6,173 nucleotides of DNA from Methanocorpusculum sp. (GTDB lineage Archaea; Halobacteriota; Methanomicrobia; Methanomicrobiales; Methanocorpusculaceae): the NCBI GenBank assembly GCA_029986195.1, contig DALTYF010000064.1:1-6173 (forward strand), written 5' to 3'. The notes below the pieces were generated by a model that saw only the letters and a program-made list of their open reading frames with translations, was not told where the DNA came from and searched no databases. The position numbers and the translations under genes were made by a program. Every line of letters begins with the position of its first letter. Position 1 is the first letter of the stretch. This document shows positions 1-4,982 of the stretch, one piece after another.

Positions 1-13
1 AACTGTTCCGTGA

Positions 14-50
14 TGTTTTTTTCTTCCGTGTGTTTCGTGTCTTCCCGCGG
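14..50 (+). terminator. Possible T-rich terminator of an upstream + strand gene
   Basis: A run of seven T (16-22) is followed by a T-rich stretch that reaches about position 50. Archaeal RNA polymerase often stops at U-rich tracts without a hairpin, so this could end a gene lying left of the window. No coding sequence is visible in 1-163, so the upstream gene is not seen and the call is tentative. Confidence 0.25.
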
Positions 51-58
51 AGCGGTGA

Positions 59-75
59 GCACGGCTCTGCCGTGC
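59..75. other. Perfect 7-bp inverted repeat (hairpin) upstream of aIF2-beta
   Basis: GCACGGC (59-65) and GCCGTGC (69-75) are perfect reverse complements around a TCT loop. It is GC-rich in a non-coding stretch. No T-run follows on the + strand. It could be a transcript-end structure of an upstream gene or a protein-binding site. The sequence shows the symmetry only. Confidence 0.4.
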
Positions 76-124
76 GAATCGTGTGCTGAAATTTGATCAA
101 CGACGATCACTCGTAGGCAATAAA

Positions 125-168
125 CGAATTTAGGTGCAACGCCCTCTCTGACACCAGAACTTTATGCC
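125..168 (+). promoter_or_regulatory. Candidate archaeal promoter elements for the aIF2-beta gene
   Basis: Two TATA-like elements are visible. One is CTTTATG near 160-166, centred about 26-28 bases before the ATG at 191, which would give a leaderless mRNA. The other is CGAATTTA at 125-132, which would give a leader of about 35 nt. No Shine-Dalgarno sequence lies before 191, which fits the leaderless option. Neither element matches the archaeal TATA consensus closely. Confidence 0.35.
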
Positions 169-190
169 TCCAGCACCAACATGTAGTACT

Positions 191-805
191 ATGGTTGATT
201 CATATGAGGATATGCTGAAGTCGGCGTACTCGGGGATGTCTGAGCCGACGGACACCGGTGAGCGGTTCATCATGCCCAAAACCAAGATCTATATCGAGGG
301 CAAGACCACCGTTCTGGAAAACTTCACCGACATTGCCGGCATGCTCAACCGCGACAAGGACCACTTCATGAAGTTCATCCTGGGAGAACTTGGAACCGCG
401 GGCAAGATCGACGGCAACCGCGGCGTCTTCAACGGTAAATTTGAGGAGTCACAGTTTGAAGCAATCGTGACCACCTACGTAAACGACTACGTCATCTGCT
501 CCGAATGCGGTCGTCCGGACACCAAACTCGTCAAAGACGACCGTGTCCAGATGCTTCTCTGTGAAGCATGCGGTTCCAAACGCCCGATCAGAAAACGCAA
601 AGCCAAGACCGAAGTCCAGGGTCCGGCAATCGAAGAAGGCAAAGAACTGGAAGTGCACATCGAATCCATCAGCAAGAAAGGCGACGGTGTTGCCCACATC
701 GGTAAATATATCCTGTACGTCTCCGGAACCAAAGCCGGCCAGAACGTCAAAGTGCGGATCACCAGAATCTCCGGCTCCGTTGCATTCACACAGAAAATTC
801 TCTAA
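191..805 (+). CDS. eif2b: Translation initiation factor 2 subunit beta (aIF2-beta) with C-terminal TRAM domain
   Basis: This is the beta subunit of the heterotrimeric factor aIF2, which delivers initiator Met-tRNA to the small ribosomal subunit. The product has 204 residues. An N-terminal helix (Y5 to about 15) resembles the segment that contacts the gamma subunit. An alpha-beta domain covers about 28-98, and a C2-C2 zinc ribbon has C103, C106, C124 and C127. After a basic linker (about 131-141), residues 147-204 look like a TRAM RNA-binding domain, with the GKELEVHIESISKKGDG opening and the VKVRITRI strand. Family members without TRAM are about 135-140 residues, so the extra 60 residues are a fusion. 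I chose ATG 191 because the protein then starts MVDSYEDML, as the family does. An in-frame ATG at 164 adds nine unconserved residues. No Shine-Dalgarno is seen. The gene stands alone, convergent with the hydrolase gene. Confidence 0.93.
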   Translation: MVDSYEDMLKSAYSGMSEPTDTGERFIMPKTKIYIEGKTTVLENFTDIAGMLNRDKDHFMKFILGELGTAGKIDGNRGVFNGKFEESQFEAIVTTYVNDYVICSECGRPDTKLVKDDRVQMLLCEACGSKRPIRKRKAKTEVQGPAIEEGKELEVHIESISKKGDGVAHIGKYILYVSGTKAGQNVKVRITRISGSVAFTQKIL

Positions 806-809
806 AATA

Positions 810-852
810 GCTGCAGAGGGAAAAATCCCCGGCAGCACTTTTTTCCAAAAAA
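810..852. terminator. Bidirectional terminator between aIF2-beta and the convergent hydrolase gene
   Basis: On the + strand GCTGC (810-814) pairs with GCAGC (832-836) and an inner GGG pairs with CCC. The hairpin is followed by six T (839-844), resembling an intrinsic terminator. On the - strand, six A at 847-852 read as T6 just after the hydrolase stop codon, with a second A5 tract at 821-825. The two convergent genes therefore share a compact stop region of about 50 bases. Confidence 0.65.
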
Positions 853-858
853 CTCATC

Positions 859-1581
859 TCACGTTCCAAAAAACGCCAGCTCCGTTTTTGCAAACTCCGT
901 CGGACAGAGATCATGCATCCGGTGCGTCCCGCCGGGAATCATTTTCAGTTCCGCATGCGGAATCATCTTCTGCATCTCATACGCAACATCCGGATGCATC
1001 AGAAAATCCGCATCCCCGAACAACAGAAACGTCGGGCATGCAATATCTCTAAGCCGGTCTCCGGAACCCGGCCATGCCGCAATCGCACACGCACCTGCCC
1101 GGAACCCCTTCGTATGCCACGGTGCAATCACGCACAGCGCCTGTAGCGGATGCACACAGCGGTTCATCAGACGTGCCCGGTATGACGACTCCAGTCCGTA
1201 ATCGGTCGCAAACAGCATAAGCTTCTTCACCATCCCCGGATACATCGCCGTAAACTCCTGGGCAATCATCCCGCCCATCGAATGGCCGAGCAGAAAAATC
1301 TCCGAAACCCCCTCCGCCTCCACCACCGCATGCACATCCTCTGCATACCGGGCAATCGTCATCTTCTGAGGAGAAAGGGATCCCATCCCGGTCAGACCGA
1401 TACCGCGGTTGTCCGGCAGAATCACACAGAACCTCTTAGCCAGCGTCCGGATAATGGATTCCTTCCAGTCCTTCATCGAATCACCAAGACCGCTGACGAT
1501 GACAAGCGGCATCCCGGACCCGGCAACCCGGTACGCAATCCTCGCATCCGCTGACCTCACGTACCGTATCTCATCACGCAT
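859..1581 (-). CDS. Alpha/beta hydrolase fold protein, substrate unknown
   Basis: The 240-residue product is a probable soluble hydrolase of the alpha/beta fold with no signal peptide or membrane segment. Near residues 24-35 lies the PLVIVSGLGDS strand and oxyanion loop, and DNRGIGLT lies at 57-64. The nucleophile elbow GHSMGG places Ser101. The acid is probably Asp192 in FGDAD, and the catalytic base is His220 in GGTHRMHD, so the triad looks intact. The lid between about 128 and 180 is short (roughly 50 residues) compared with many esterases of this fold, and the whole protein is at the small end of the family. Relatives include esterases, enol-lactonases and haloperoxidase-like enzymes, so no substrate can be assigned. 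The ATG at 1581 has no clear Shine-Dalgarno. TATA-like bases lie about 23-28 upstream, so a leaderless start is possible. It follows rpoL on the same strand after 72 bases, and U6 in the gap (1587-1592) may separate the two transcripts. Confidence 0.85.
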   Translation of the reverse strand: MRDEIRYVRSADARIAYRVAGSGMPLVIVSGLGDSMKDWKESIIRTLAKRFCVILPDNRGIGLTGMGSLSPQKMTIARYAEDVHAVVEAEGVSEIFLLGHSMGGMIAQEFTAMYPGMVKKLMLFATDYGLESSYRARLMNRCVHPLQALCVIAPWHTKGFRAGACAIAAWPGSGDRLRDIACPTFLLFGDADFLMHPDVAYEMQKMIPHAELKMIPGGTHRMHDLCPTEFAKTELAFFGT

Positions 1582-1586
1582 GGTTC

Positions 1587-1621
1587 AAAAAAGTATTATT
1601 ATCATAGTATCCCATAAACCT
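1587..1621 (-). promoter_or_regulatory. rpoL-hydrolase gap: U6 tract and TATA-like bases
   Basis: Read on the - strand, this gap holds GGTTTATGGG (TATA-like), then an AT-rich stretch reading ACTATGATAATAATAC, then T6, ending seven bases before the hydrolase ATG. The T6 could end the rpoL transcript. The AT-rich stretch, centred about 23-28 bases from the ATG, could be the promoter of the hydrolase gene. The two readings compete, and sequence alone does not settle which applies. Confidence 0.35.
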
Positions 1622-1653
1622 GCGTTTACAGGACCAGACGGGTTTTCTCCGGC

Positions 1654-1926
1654 TCAGTTCTTCAGACAGCCAAGCAGATCATCGCATCTCCCCGAGATGC
1701 GGTCACATGCCTCACGGATAACCGTAACCGGATCCTTCTTTGACCCTTCCTTCATCGTAATAAACAGTTCCGGATCGGAAAACTGAAACTCAATCACATA
1801 CTTCGCCACATCAACCTCGGGATCCGTCAGAATCTCCTCGGCCAGTGTATTCATAAATGTGTGTCCTTCCCCTTCCAGGCTCAGCCGTATCTTGCTTTTC
1901 TCGAGCTCGATGATCTTCAGCTTCAT
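1654..1926 (-). CDS. rpoL: DNA-directed RNA polymerase subunit L (Rpo11)
   Basis: Rpo11 pairs with Rpo3 (RpoD) to form the archaeal counterpart of the bacterial alpha dimer, the scaffold on which the polymerase assembles. The product has 90 residues, normal for the family. The diagnostic region is EGEGHTFMNTLAEEIL at 18-33, followed by a two-strand segment ending in DPELFITMKEG (51-61). The C-terminal helix (about 63-88) carries KKDPVTVIREACDRI. These match the family pattern of E-(G/D)-H-T-x-x-N-x-L and K-x-x-P. The ATG at 1926 has AGGT at 1937-1934 on the - strand, seven bases ahead, a moderate Shine-Dalgarno. It is transcribed divergently from the tRNA-Ser and ribosomal operon. Its partner rpoD lies 1.9 kb away on the opposite strand. 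Confidence 0.92.
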   Translation of the reverse strand: MKLKIIELEKSKIRLSLEGEGHTFMNTLAEEILTDPEVDVAKYVIEFQFSDPELFITMKEGSKKDPVTVIREACDRISGRCDDLLGCLKN

Positions 1927-1952
1927 GCGGATTACCTATTTGGCGGATGAGA

Positions 1953-2028
1953 CTATATAGATGACGTCGTACTCCCGCAGATCCGATCCGGGACAAGTAT
2001 TATATCATTCCATATCCTATTTATTAAA
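1953..2028. promoter_or_regulatory. Divergent AT-rich promoter region between rpoL and the tRNA-Ser/ribosomal operon
   Basis: For rpoL (- strand) there are CTATATAG at 1953-1960 and, further out, GATATAATAC from about 2007 back to 1998. The first would place the start within a few bases of the rpoL ATG, upstream of which the AGGT site would be lost. The second would leave a leader of about 50 nt that keeps it. For the + strand, TATTATATC (1998-2006) and TTTATTAA (2020-2027) could start a transcript near 2028 or 2047, entering the GC-rich region before tRNA-Ser. Base composition changes sharply at about 2040. Confidence 0.45.
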
Positions 2029-2040
2029 GCACTCAATTTA

Positions 2041-2110
2041 GTGGAGCGGTGTGCCTGGTCTGACCCGGACGTTCGCACAGGAATCATTCCCGTGGGAAGT
2101 GGCACCGCGA
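2041..2110 (+). ncRNA. Candidate structured RNA upstream of tRNA-Ser (three-way junction)
   Basis: This GC-rich stretch directly follows AT-rich promoter-like DNA and can fold into a compact multi-branch shape. Closing stem: GCGGTG (2046-2051) with CACCGC (2103-2108), extended by CC/GG at 2054-2055/2101-2102 after a 2-nt bulge. Arm 1: GTCTG (2058-2062) with CGGAC (2066-2070), one G-U pair. Arm 2: CACAGGAA (2076-2083) with TTCCCGTG (2087-2094), one A-C mismatch. I recognise no known family: it is not 5S, SRP or RNase P RNA, and C/D boxes are not seen. It may be an independent small RNA or simply the 5' leader of the tRNA-Ser precursor. Very short open frames on both strands cross it and are less convincing. 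Confidence 0.35.
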
Positions 2111-2128
2111 GTGTCGATTAGCATATGA

Positions 2129-2183
2129 AACTCCTTACCGGATATCTATGCTGCCTGCAGCAATGCAGGAAAGATGCGGAGTT
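2129..2183 (+). other. Stem with GNRA-capped hairpin in the tRNA-Ser 5' leader
   Basis: CCTGCA (2154-2159) and TGCAGG (2164-2169) form a perfect 6-bp stem closed by the GNRA tetraloop GCAA. It sits inside an outer pairing of AACTCC (2129-2134) with GGAGTT (2178-2183), which ends four bases before the tRNA 5' end. It could guide tRNA processing or be the 3' domain of the candidate RNA at 2041-2110. Confidence 0.4.
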
Positions 2184-2187
2184 CTCT

Positions 2188-2272
2188 GTAGACGTAGCCA
2201 AGCCTGGTATGGCGCAGGTTTGCTAAACCTGTGTCCCCCTGGGACTCGAGGGTTCAAATCCCTCCGTCTGCG
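2188..2272 (+). tRNA. tRNA-Ser (anticodon GCT)
   Basis: The 85-nt gene folds as a type II tRNA. The acceptor stem is GTAGACG (2188-2194) with CGTCTGC (2265-2271), including one G-U pair. The anticodon stem CAGGT/ACCTG (2215-2219/2227-2231) encloses the loop TTGCTAA, giving anticodon GCT at 2222-2224, which reads AGC and AGU serine codons. A long variable arm GTCCC/GGGAC (2233-2237/2241-2245) and discriminator G at 2272 are serine identity features. The T arm is GAGGG-TTCAAAT-CCCTC (2248-2264). CCA is not encoded and no intron is present. It lies on the same strand as rps13, 91 bases upstream, and may share its transcript. Confidence 0.95.
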
Positions 2273-2280
2273 CTTATTCC

Positions 2281-2309
2281 AGGGATGAGTCATCCCTGAA
2301 ACGTTCAGG
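2281..2309 (+). promoter_or_regulatory. Two overlapping, mutually exclusive hairpins in the rps13 leader
   Basis: Hairpin A is AGGGATG (2281-2287) with CATCCCT (2291-2297), a perfect 7-bp stem with loop AGT. Hairpin B is CCTGAA (2295-2300) with TTCAGG (2304-2309), a 6-bp stem with loop ACG. Both need bases 2295-2297, so they cannot both form fully. This layout resembles an attenuator or switch, but no trigger is known, and hairpin A could instead mark the tRNA 3'-trailer processing region. Confidence 0.4.
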
Positions 2310-2320
2310 AGTACGAAGCG

Positions 2321-2334
2321 CTCATTAGTATGAG
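2321..2334 (+). other. 5-bp hairpin in the rps13 leader
   Basis: CTCAT (2321-2325) and ATGAG (2330-2334) are perfect complements around TAGT. It is the third of four short stems packed into the 91 bases between tRNA-Ser and rps13. Confidence 0.3.
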
Positions 2335-2340
2335 ACTTAT

Positions 2341-2355
2341 CTCTCCACTGAGAGG
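2341..2355 (+). promoter_or_regulatory. Hairpin overlapping the rps13 Shine-Dalgarno site
   Basis: CTCTC (2341-2345) pairs with GAGAG (2350-2354) around CACT, and a flanking T-G wobble extends it to 2355. The rps13 Shine-Dalgarno GAGG (2352-2355, eight bases before the ATG) lies in the 3' arm, so the hairpin would hide it. This fits translational control of the operon's first cistron. It is an inference from pairing alone. Confidence 0.45.
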
Positions 2356-2363
2356 CGACTATC

Positions 2364-2819
2364 ATGGTTGAAGAGTCAGAACTGAAATATTTTGTGCGGA
2401 TCATTAACAATGATCTGGACGGTACCCAGCCGGTACAGCTTGCGCTGACCGGAATTAAGGGCATCGGCCTCCACGCCGCACTCGTCATCTCCCGCCGTGC
2501 AGGAGTCGACACCCACGCAACAATGGGTCTCCTCGCAGACGAAGATGTCGCGCGCCTTGAGGAACAGGTACTTGCATACCCGACCTCAGTCCCGGCATGG
2601 ATGGTCAACCGCCCGGTAGATGTGTACTCCGGAGTTCCGAAGCACCTCTACGGCAGCGACCTTGCACTCGCAAAAGAAGACGACATCAACCTCATGAAGA
2701 AGATGCGCTGCTACCGCGGCATTCGTCATGAGAACGGCCTGAAGGTACGTGGTCAGGGTACCAAGTCCACCGGACGGTTCGGCAAGATTGTCGGTGTTTC
2801 CAAGAGGCGGAACGCGTAA
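2364..2819 (+). CDS. rps13: Small ribosomal subunit protein uS13
   Basis: uS13 sits at the head of the small subunit and bridges to the large subunit, contacting P-site tRNA through its basic tail. The product has 151 residues, normal for archaea. A helix-hairpin-helix-like segment LTGIKGIGLHAAL lies at 28-40. The signature RGIRHENGLKVRGQGTKSTGR is at 118-138, followed by the basic tail KIVGVSKRRNA. It is the first cistron of the operon. The ATG at 2364 has GAGG eight bases ahead, partly masked by a hairpin. Its gap to rps4 is 16 bases. A weak TATA-like CTTAT at 2336-2340 could also give a leaderless start here, so it is unsettled whether the operon starts at this point or upstream of tRNA-Ser. 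Confidence 0.96.
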   Translation: MVEESELKYFVRIINNDLDGTQPVQLALTGIKGIGLHAALVISRRAGVDTHATMGLLADEDVARLEEQVLAYPTSVPAWMVNRPVDVYSGVPKHLYGSDLALAKEDDINLMKKMRCYRGIRHENGLKVRGQGTKSTGRFGKIVGVSKRRNA

Positions 2820-2835
2820 ATCCAGGTGATGAAGA

Positions 2836-3381
2836 ATGGGATATCCAGGAAAGAACACCAAACAGTACTCCTCTCCGAAACGCCGCTTTGAAAAGTCGCG
2901 TATCGAGAGCGAGCGTGTACTCGCTATCACCTACGGTCTTCGTAACAAGCGTGAGATCTGGAGAGCAACCGACGTCCTGCGCAAACACCGCGGAGGCGCC
3001 CGTGAAGTGCTCGCAATGGTCTCTGCCGTTGGCGAGACCCCGAAAACCGTCGCACGCCGCGACGAACTGATCAACACCCTTCAGCGCTACGGCATGATCA
3101 GTGCAAACGCCGCAATGGATGACATTCTCTCCTTAAAGATTGAAGACATCCTTGAGCGCCGTCTGCAGACCATCGTCTACCGCAAGGGTCTTGCACGCAG
3201 CCCGAAACAGGCACGCCAGTTAATCACCCACGGTCACATCGCCATCAACGGCCAGCGTGTGTCCGTCCCGAGCTACATGGTGTCCGTCGCAGAAGAAGCA
3301 GGCATTGCATACTATGCAACCTCCAGCCTCGCCGACGATGCAAACGGTGAACGCCAGCGTATTATGAATGTGAGGGCGTGA
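2836..3381 (+). CDS. rps4: Small ribosomal subunit protein uS4
   Basis: uS4 is a primary 16S rRNA-binding protein of the small-subunit body that nucleates assembly. The product has 181 residues, as in archaea and shorter than the roughly 205 of bacteria. It starts [19 protein letters not shown], the archaeal N terminus without the cysteine zinc knuckle of many bacterial proteins (there are no cysteines at all). The S4 RNA-binding domain covers about 108-152, with [15 protein letters not shown] and [14 protein letters not shown]. The ATG at 2836 is preceded by AGGTGAT (2824-2830), a strong Shine-Dalgarno. In bacteria uS4 represses the equivalent alpha operon by binding its leader. Whether that occurs here is unknown, but it makes the folded rps13 leader interesting. 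Confidence 0.96.
   Translation: MGYPGKNTKQYSSPKRRFEKSRIESERVLAITYGLRNKREIWRATDVLRKHRGGAREVLAMVSAVGETPKTVARRDELINTLQRYGMISANAAMDDILSLKIEDILERRLQTIVYRKGLARSPKQARQLITHGHIAINGQRVSVPSYMVSVAEEAGIAYYATSSLADDANGERQRIMNVRA
3372..3376 (+). promoter_or_regulatory. Ribosome binding site deciding the rps11 start
   Basis: GAGGG inside the end of rps4 lies ten bases before the ATG at 3387. An in-frame GTG at 3378, which overlaps the rps4 stop, is only one base from this site and too close to use it, so the ATG is preferred. Confidence 0.6.
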
Positions 3382-3386
3382 AGACA

Positions 3387-3782
3387 ATGGCAGAAGCAAG
3401 CGAAAAGTGGGGCATTGCACACATCTTTGCCTCCTTCAACAACACGATCATCACCGTCACCGACCTGTCCGGTGCAGAGACCATCTGCAAGAGCAGCGGT
3501 GGTATGGTCGTCAAGCAGGCCCGCAATGAGTCTTCCCCGTATGCAGCAATGCAGATGGCGATCAACATTGCCCAGGCAGCAAAGGAAAAGGGAATCACCG
3601 GACTTCACATCCGTGTCCGTGCACCCGGCAACGGAAAGCAGCGCTCTCCGGGACCCGGAGCACAGGCCGCAATCCGTGCGCTTTCCCGTGCAGGTATGCG
3701 TATCGGCAGAATCGAAGATGTAACTCCGGTACCGCACGACAGCATCCGTCCAGCGGGTGGTAGAAGAGGCAGGAGAGTCTGA
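3387..3782 (+). CDS. rps11: Small ribosomal subunit protein uS11
   Basis: uS11 lines the platform of the small subunit near the mRNA exit and E site. The 131-residue product matches archaeal lengths. It opens with [23 protein letters not shown] (7-29). The conserved [16 protein letters not shown] is at 89-104, and the C terminus [21 protein letters not shown] is the family signature, ending in a basic extension. I start at ATG 3387, giving MAEASEKWG, because its Shine-Dalgarno spacing is reasonable. The GTG at 3378 would add only MKT. It is five bases from rps4, and its stop codon abuts the rpoD ATG with no spacer, so the two are likely translationally coupled. Confidence 0.95.
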   Translation: MAEASEKWGIAHIFASFNNTIITVTDLSGAETICKSSGGMVVKQARNESSPYAAMQMAINIAQAAKEKGITGLHIRVRAPGNGKQRSPGPGAQAAIRALSRAGMRIGRIEDVTPVPHDSIRPAGGRRGRRV

Positions 3783-4622
3783 ATGGATCTTGTATTCAGC
3801 AGGCTCGATGACTCTGTCGCACGGTTTACTATCAGCGGAGCGACTCCGGCATTTGCAAACGCCCTCAGACGCTCTATGATCGGCGAGGTGCCAACCCTTG
3901 CCATCGAAGACGTTCGCATCTATGACAACACCAGTGTTCTCTTTGATGAGATCCTTGCACACAGACTCGGGCTTGTTCCGATTAAAACCGACCTGTCCCA
4001 GTTTGTTCCCCGCAGCAAATGTACCTGTGAAGGTGCCGGCTGCCCGCAGTGCACGGTTACGTTCACCCTGAGTGTCGAAGGTCCGGGCATGGTCACCTCC
4101 GGTGATCTGATCTCCATGGACCCGCGCACCGTTCCGGTGCACAACAACATTCCAATCGTGAAACTCTGGGAAGGTCAGAAGGTTGTTCTGGAAGCCGTTG
4201 CCGAACTCAACACAGGTCTTGAGCATGCCAAATGGCAGCCGACTCTTGCCTGCGGTTACAAAGAGTTCCCGGTAATCACCATCCACAACAGCTGTGATGC
4301 ATGTGGAAAATGTGTTGCCGAATGTCCCCGTGACGTTCTCGAAGTATCCGACAACATCGTTCACGTCCGCGTAGTAAACGGCGAAAGTAAAGAAAAAGAC
4401 TGTTCCATGTGCCGTCTCTGTGAGACTGCATGCATGAACACCGGAATCGGCGAAACTCCCGCTATCACCTTCGGTGCCGACAGCACGAAGTTTATCTTCG
4501 TCGTCGAGAGCGACGGTTCCCTGCCGGTCAAAGAGATCATCGAAAGAGCACTGCTGCATATCAAGTCACGATCCACAGACCTGACTGATGCATTACAGGA
4601 CATATCCACGGAGGGACTGTAA
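3783..4622 (+). CDS. rpoD: DNA-directed RNA polymerase subunit D (Rpo3) with two 4-cysteine Fe-S motifs
   Basis: Rpo3 is the counterpart of one bacterial alpha subunit (and of Rpb3) and dimerises with Rpo11 to begin polymerase assembly. The product has 279 residues. The dimerisation domain carries ATPAFANALRRSMIGEVPTLAIEDV (20-44) and LAHRLGLVPI (58-67). A four-cysteine loop has C80, C82, C87 and C90, resembling the zinc loop of Rpb3. A ferredoxin-like insert follows, with C171, C174, C177 and C181, then C207, C210, C213 and C217. Both sets are complete CxxCxxCxxxC motifs, so two [4Fe-4S] clusters are expected, as known for some methanogen RpoD proteins. A C-terminal helix (about 248-270) completes the dimer surface. 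The ATG directly follows the rps11 stop, with AGGAG (3771-3775) seven bases ahead. It is not related to bacterial sigma-70, which has the same gene name. Confidence 0.97.
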   Translation: MDLVFSRLDDSVARFTISGATPAFANALRRSMIGEVPTLAIEDVRIYDNTSVLFDEILAHRLGLVPIKTDLSQFVPRSKCTCEGAGCPQCTVTFTLSVEGPGMVTSGDLISMDPRTVPVHNNIPIVKLWEGQKVVLEAVAELNTGLEHAKWQPTLACGYKEFPVITIHNSCDACGKCVAECPRDVLEVSDNIVHVRVVNGESKEKDCSMCRLCETACMNTGIGETPAITFGADSTKFIFVVESDGSLPVKEIIERALLHIKSRSTDLTDALQDISTEGL

Positions 4623-4976
4623 ATGAATAAGACAAAACCCCGCCTCGAATCCTTAATCGGTATGCTCAAGCGGGCATCCCGGGAAAACGAGGCTAATATC
4701 TGGCGCGAGATTGCCGGACGCCTGAACACGTCCAGCAAGAACTACGCCGAGGTTAACATCGGAAAGATTAGCCGCTACGCAAAAGAGAATGAGATCATCC
4801 TGGTCCCGGGCAAAGTCCTGGCAGCAGGTATGATTGCCGCCCCTGTCAAGGTCGCCGCACTCAACTTCTCCGACGCCGCGCGTGAAAAAATCATGGAAGC
4901 CAACGGTACCTGCATGACAATCGAAGAGCTTGTCGCCGCAAACCCGAAAGGCAGCCGCGTCCGGATCCTGAGGTGA
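4623..4976 (+). CDS. rpl18e: Large ribosomal subunit protein eL18
   Basis: eL18 is a large-subunit protein found in archaea and eukaryotes and absent from bacteria, related in fold to uL15. The 117-residue product is normal for archaea. It shows RLESLIGMLKRASRENEANIWREIAGRL (7-34), then VNIGKISRYAKENEIILVPGKVLAAG (44-69), where VPGKVLAAG is the hallmark. It ends NPKGSRVRILR. The ATG follows the rpoD stop with no gap, and GGAGG (4610-4614) lies eight bases ahead. Its own TGA stop lies within the AGGTGA used by rpl13. Confidence 0.95.
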   Translation: MNKTKPRLESLIGMLKRASRENEANIWREIAGRLNTSSKNYAEVNIGKISRYAKENEIILVPGKVLAAGMIAAPVKVAALNFSDAAREKIMEANGTCMTIEELVAANPKGSRVRILR

Positions 4977-4982
4977 ACTGAA

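Noticed and set aside
164..190. Upstream in-frame ATG for aIF2-beta
   Set aside because: The nine extra residues (MPPAPTCST) are unlike family N termini, and the codon overlaps the best-placed TATA-like element.
543..1052. 169-codon + strand frame overlapping aIF2-beta and the hydrolase 3' end
   Set aside because: Out-of-frame overlap with both genes and runs through the terminator. The protein is basic, Ser- and Pro-rich, and featureless.
2041..2121. GTG-started 26-codon + strand frame before tRNA-Ser
   Set aside because: No Shine-Dalgarno, very short, and it coincides with the strongly folding region. RNA structure is the simpler explanation, though it is not proven.
2125..2226. ATG-started + strand frame running into tRNA-Ser
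   Set aside because: It has no ribosome binding site and its stop codon lies within the tRNA anticodon loop, so it is very unlikely to be translated.
2135..2608. 157-codon - strand frame across tRNA-Ser and the 5' part of rps13
   Set aside because: It runs through the tRNA gene and opposite uS13, and has no motif or plausible start region.
3312..4559. 415-codon open frame on the - strand opposite rps4, rps11 and rpoD
   Set aside because: It is an antisense shadow across three well-supported genes. The translated protein is rich in His, Asp, Cys and Thr with no recognisable domain, as expected from complementing biased codons. It has no supporting start signal.
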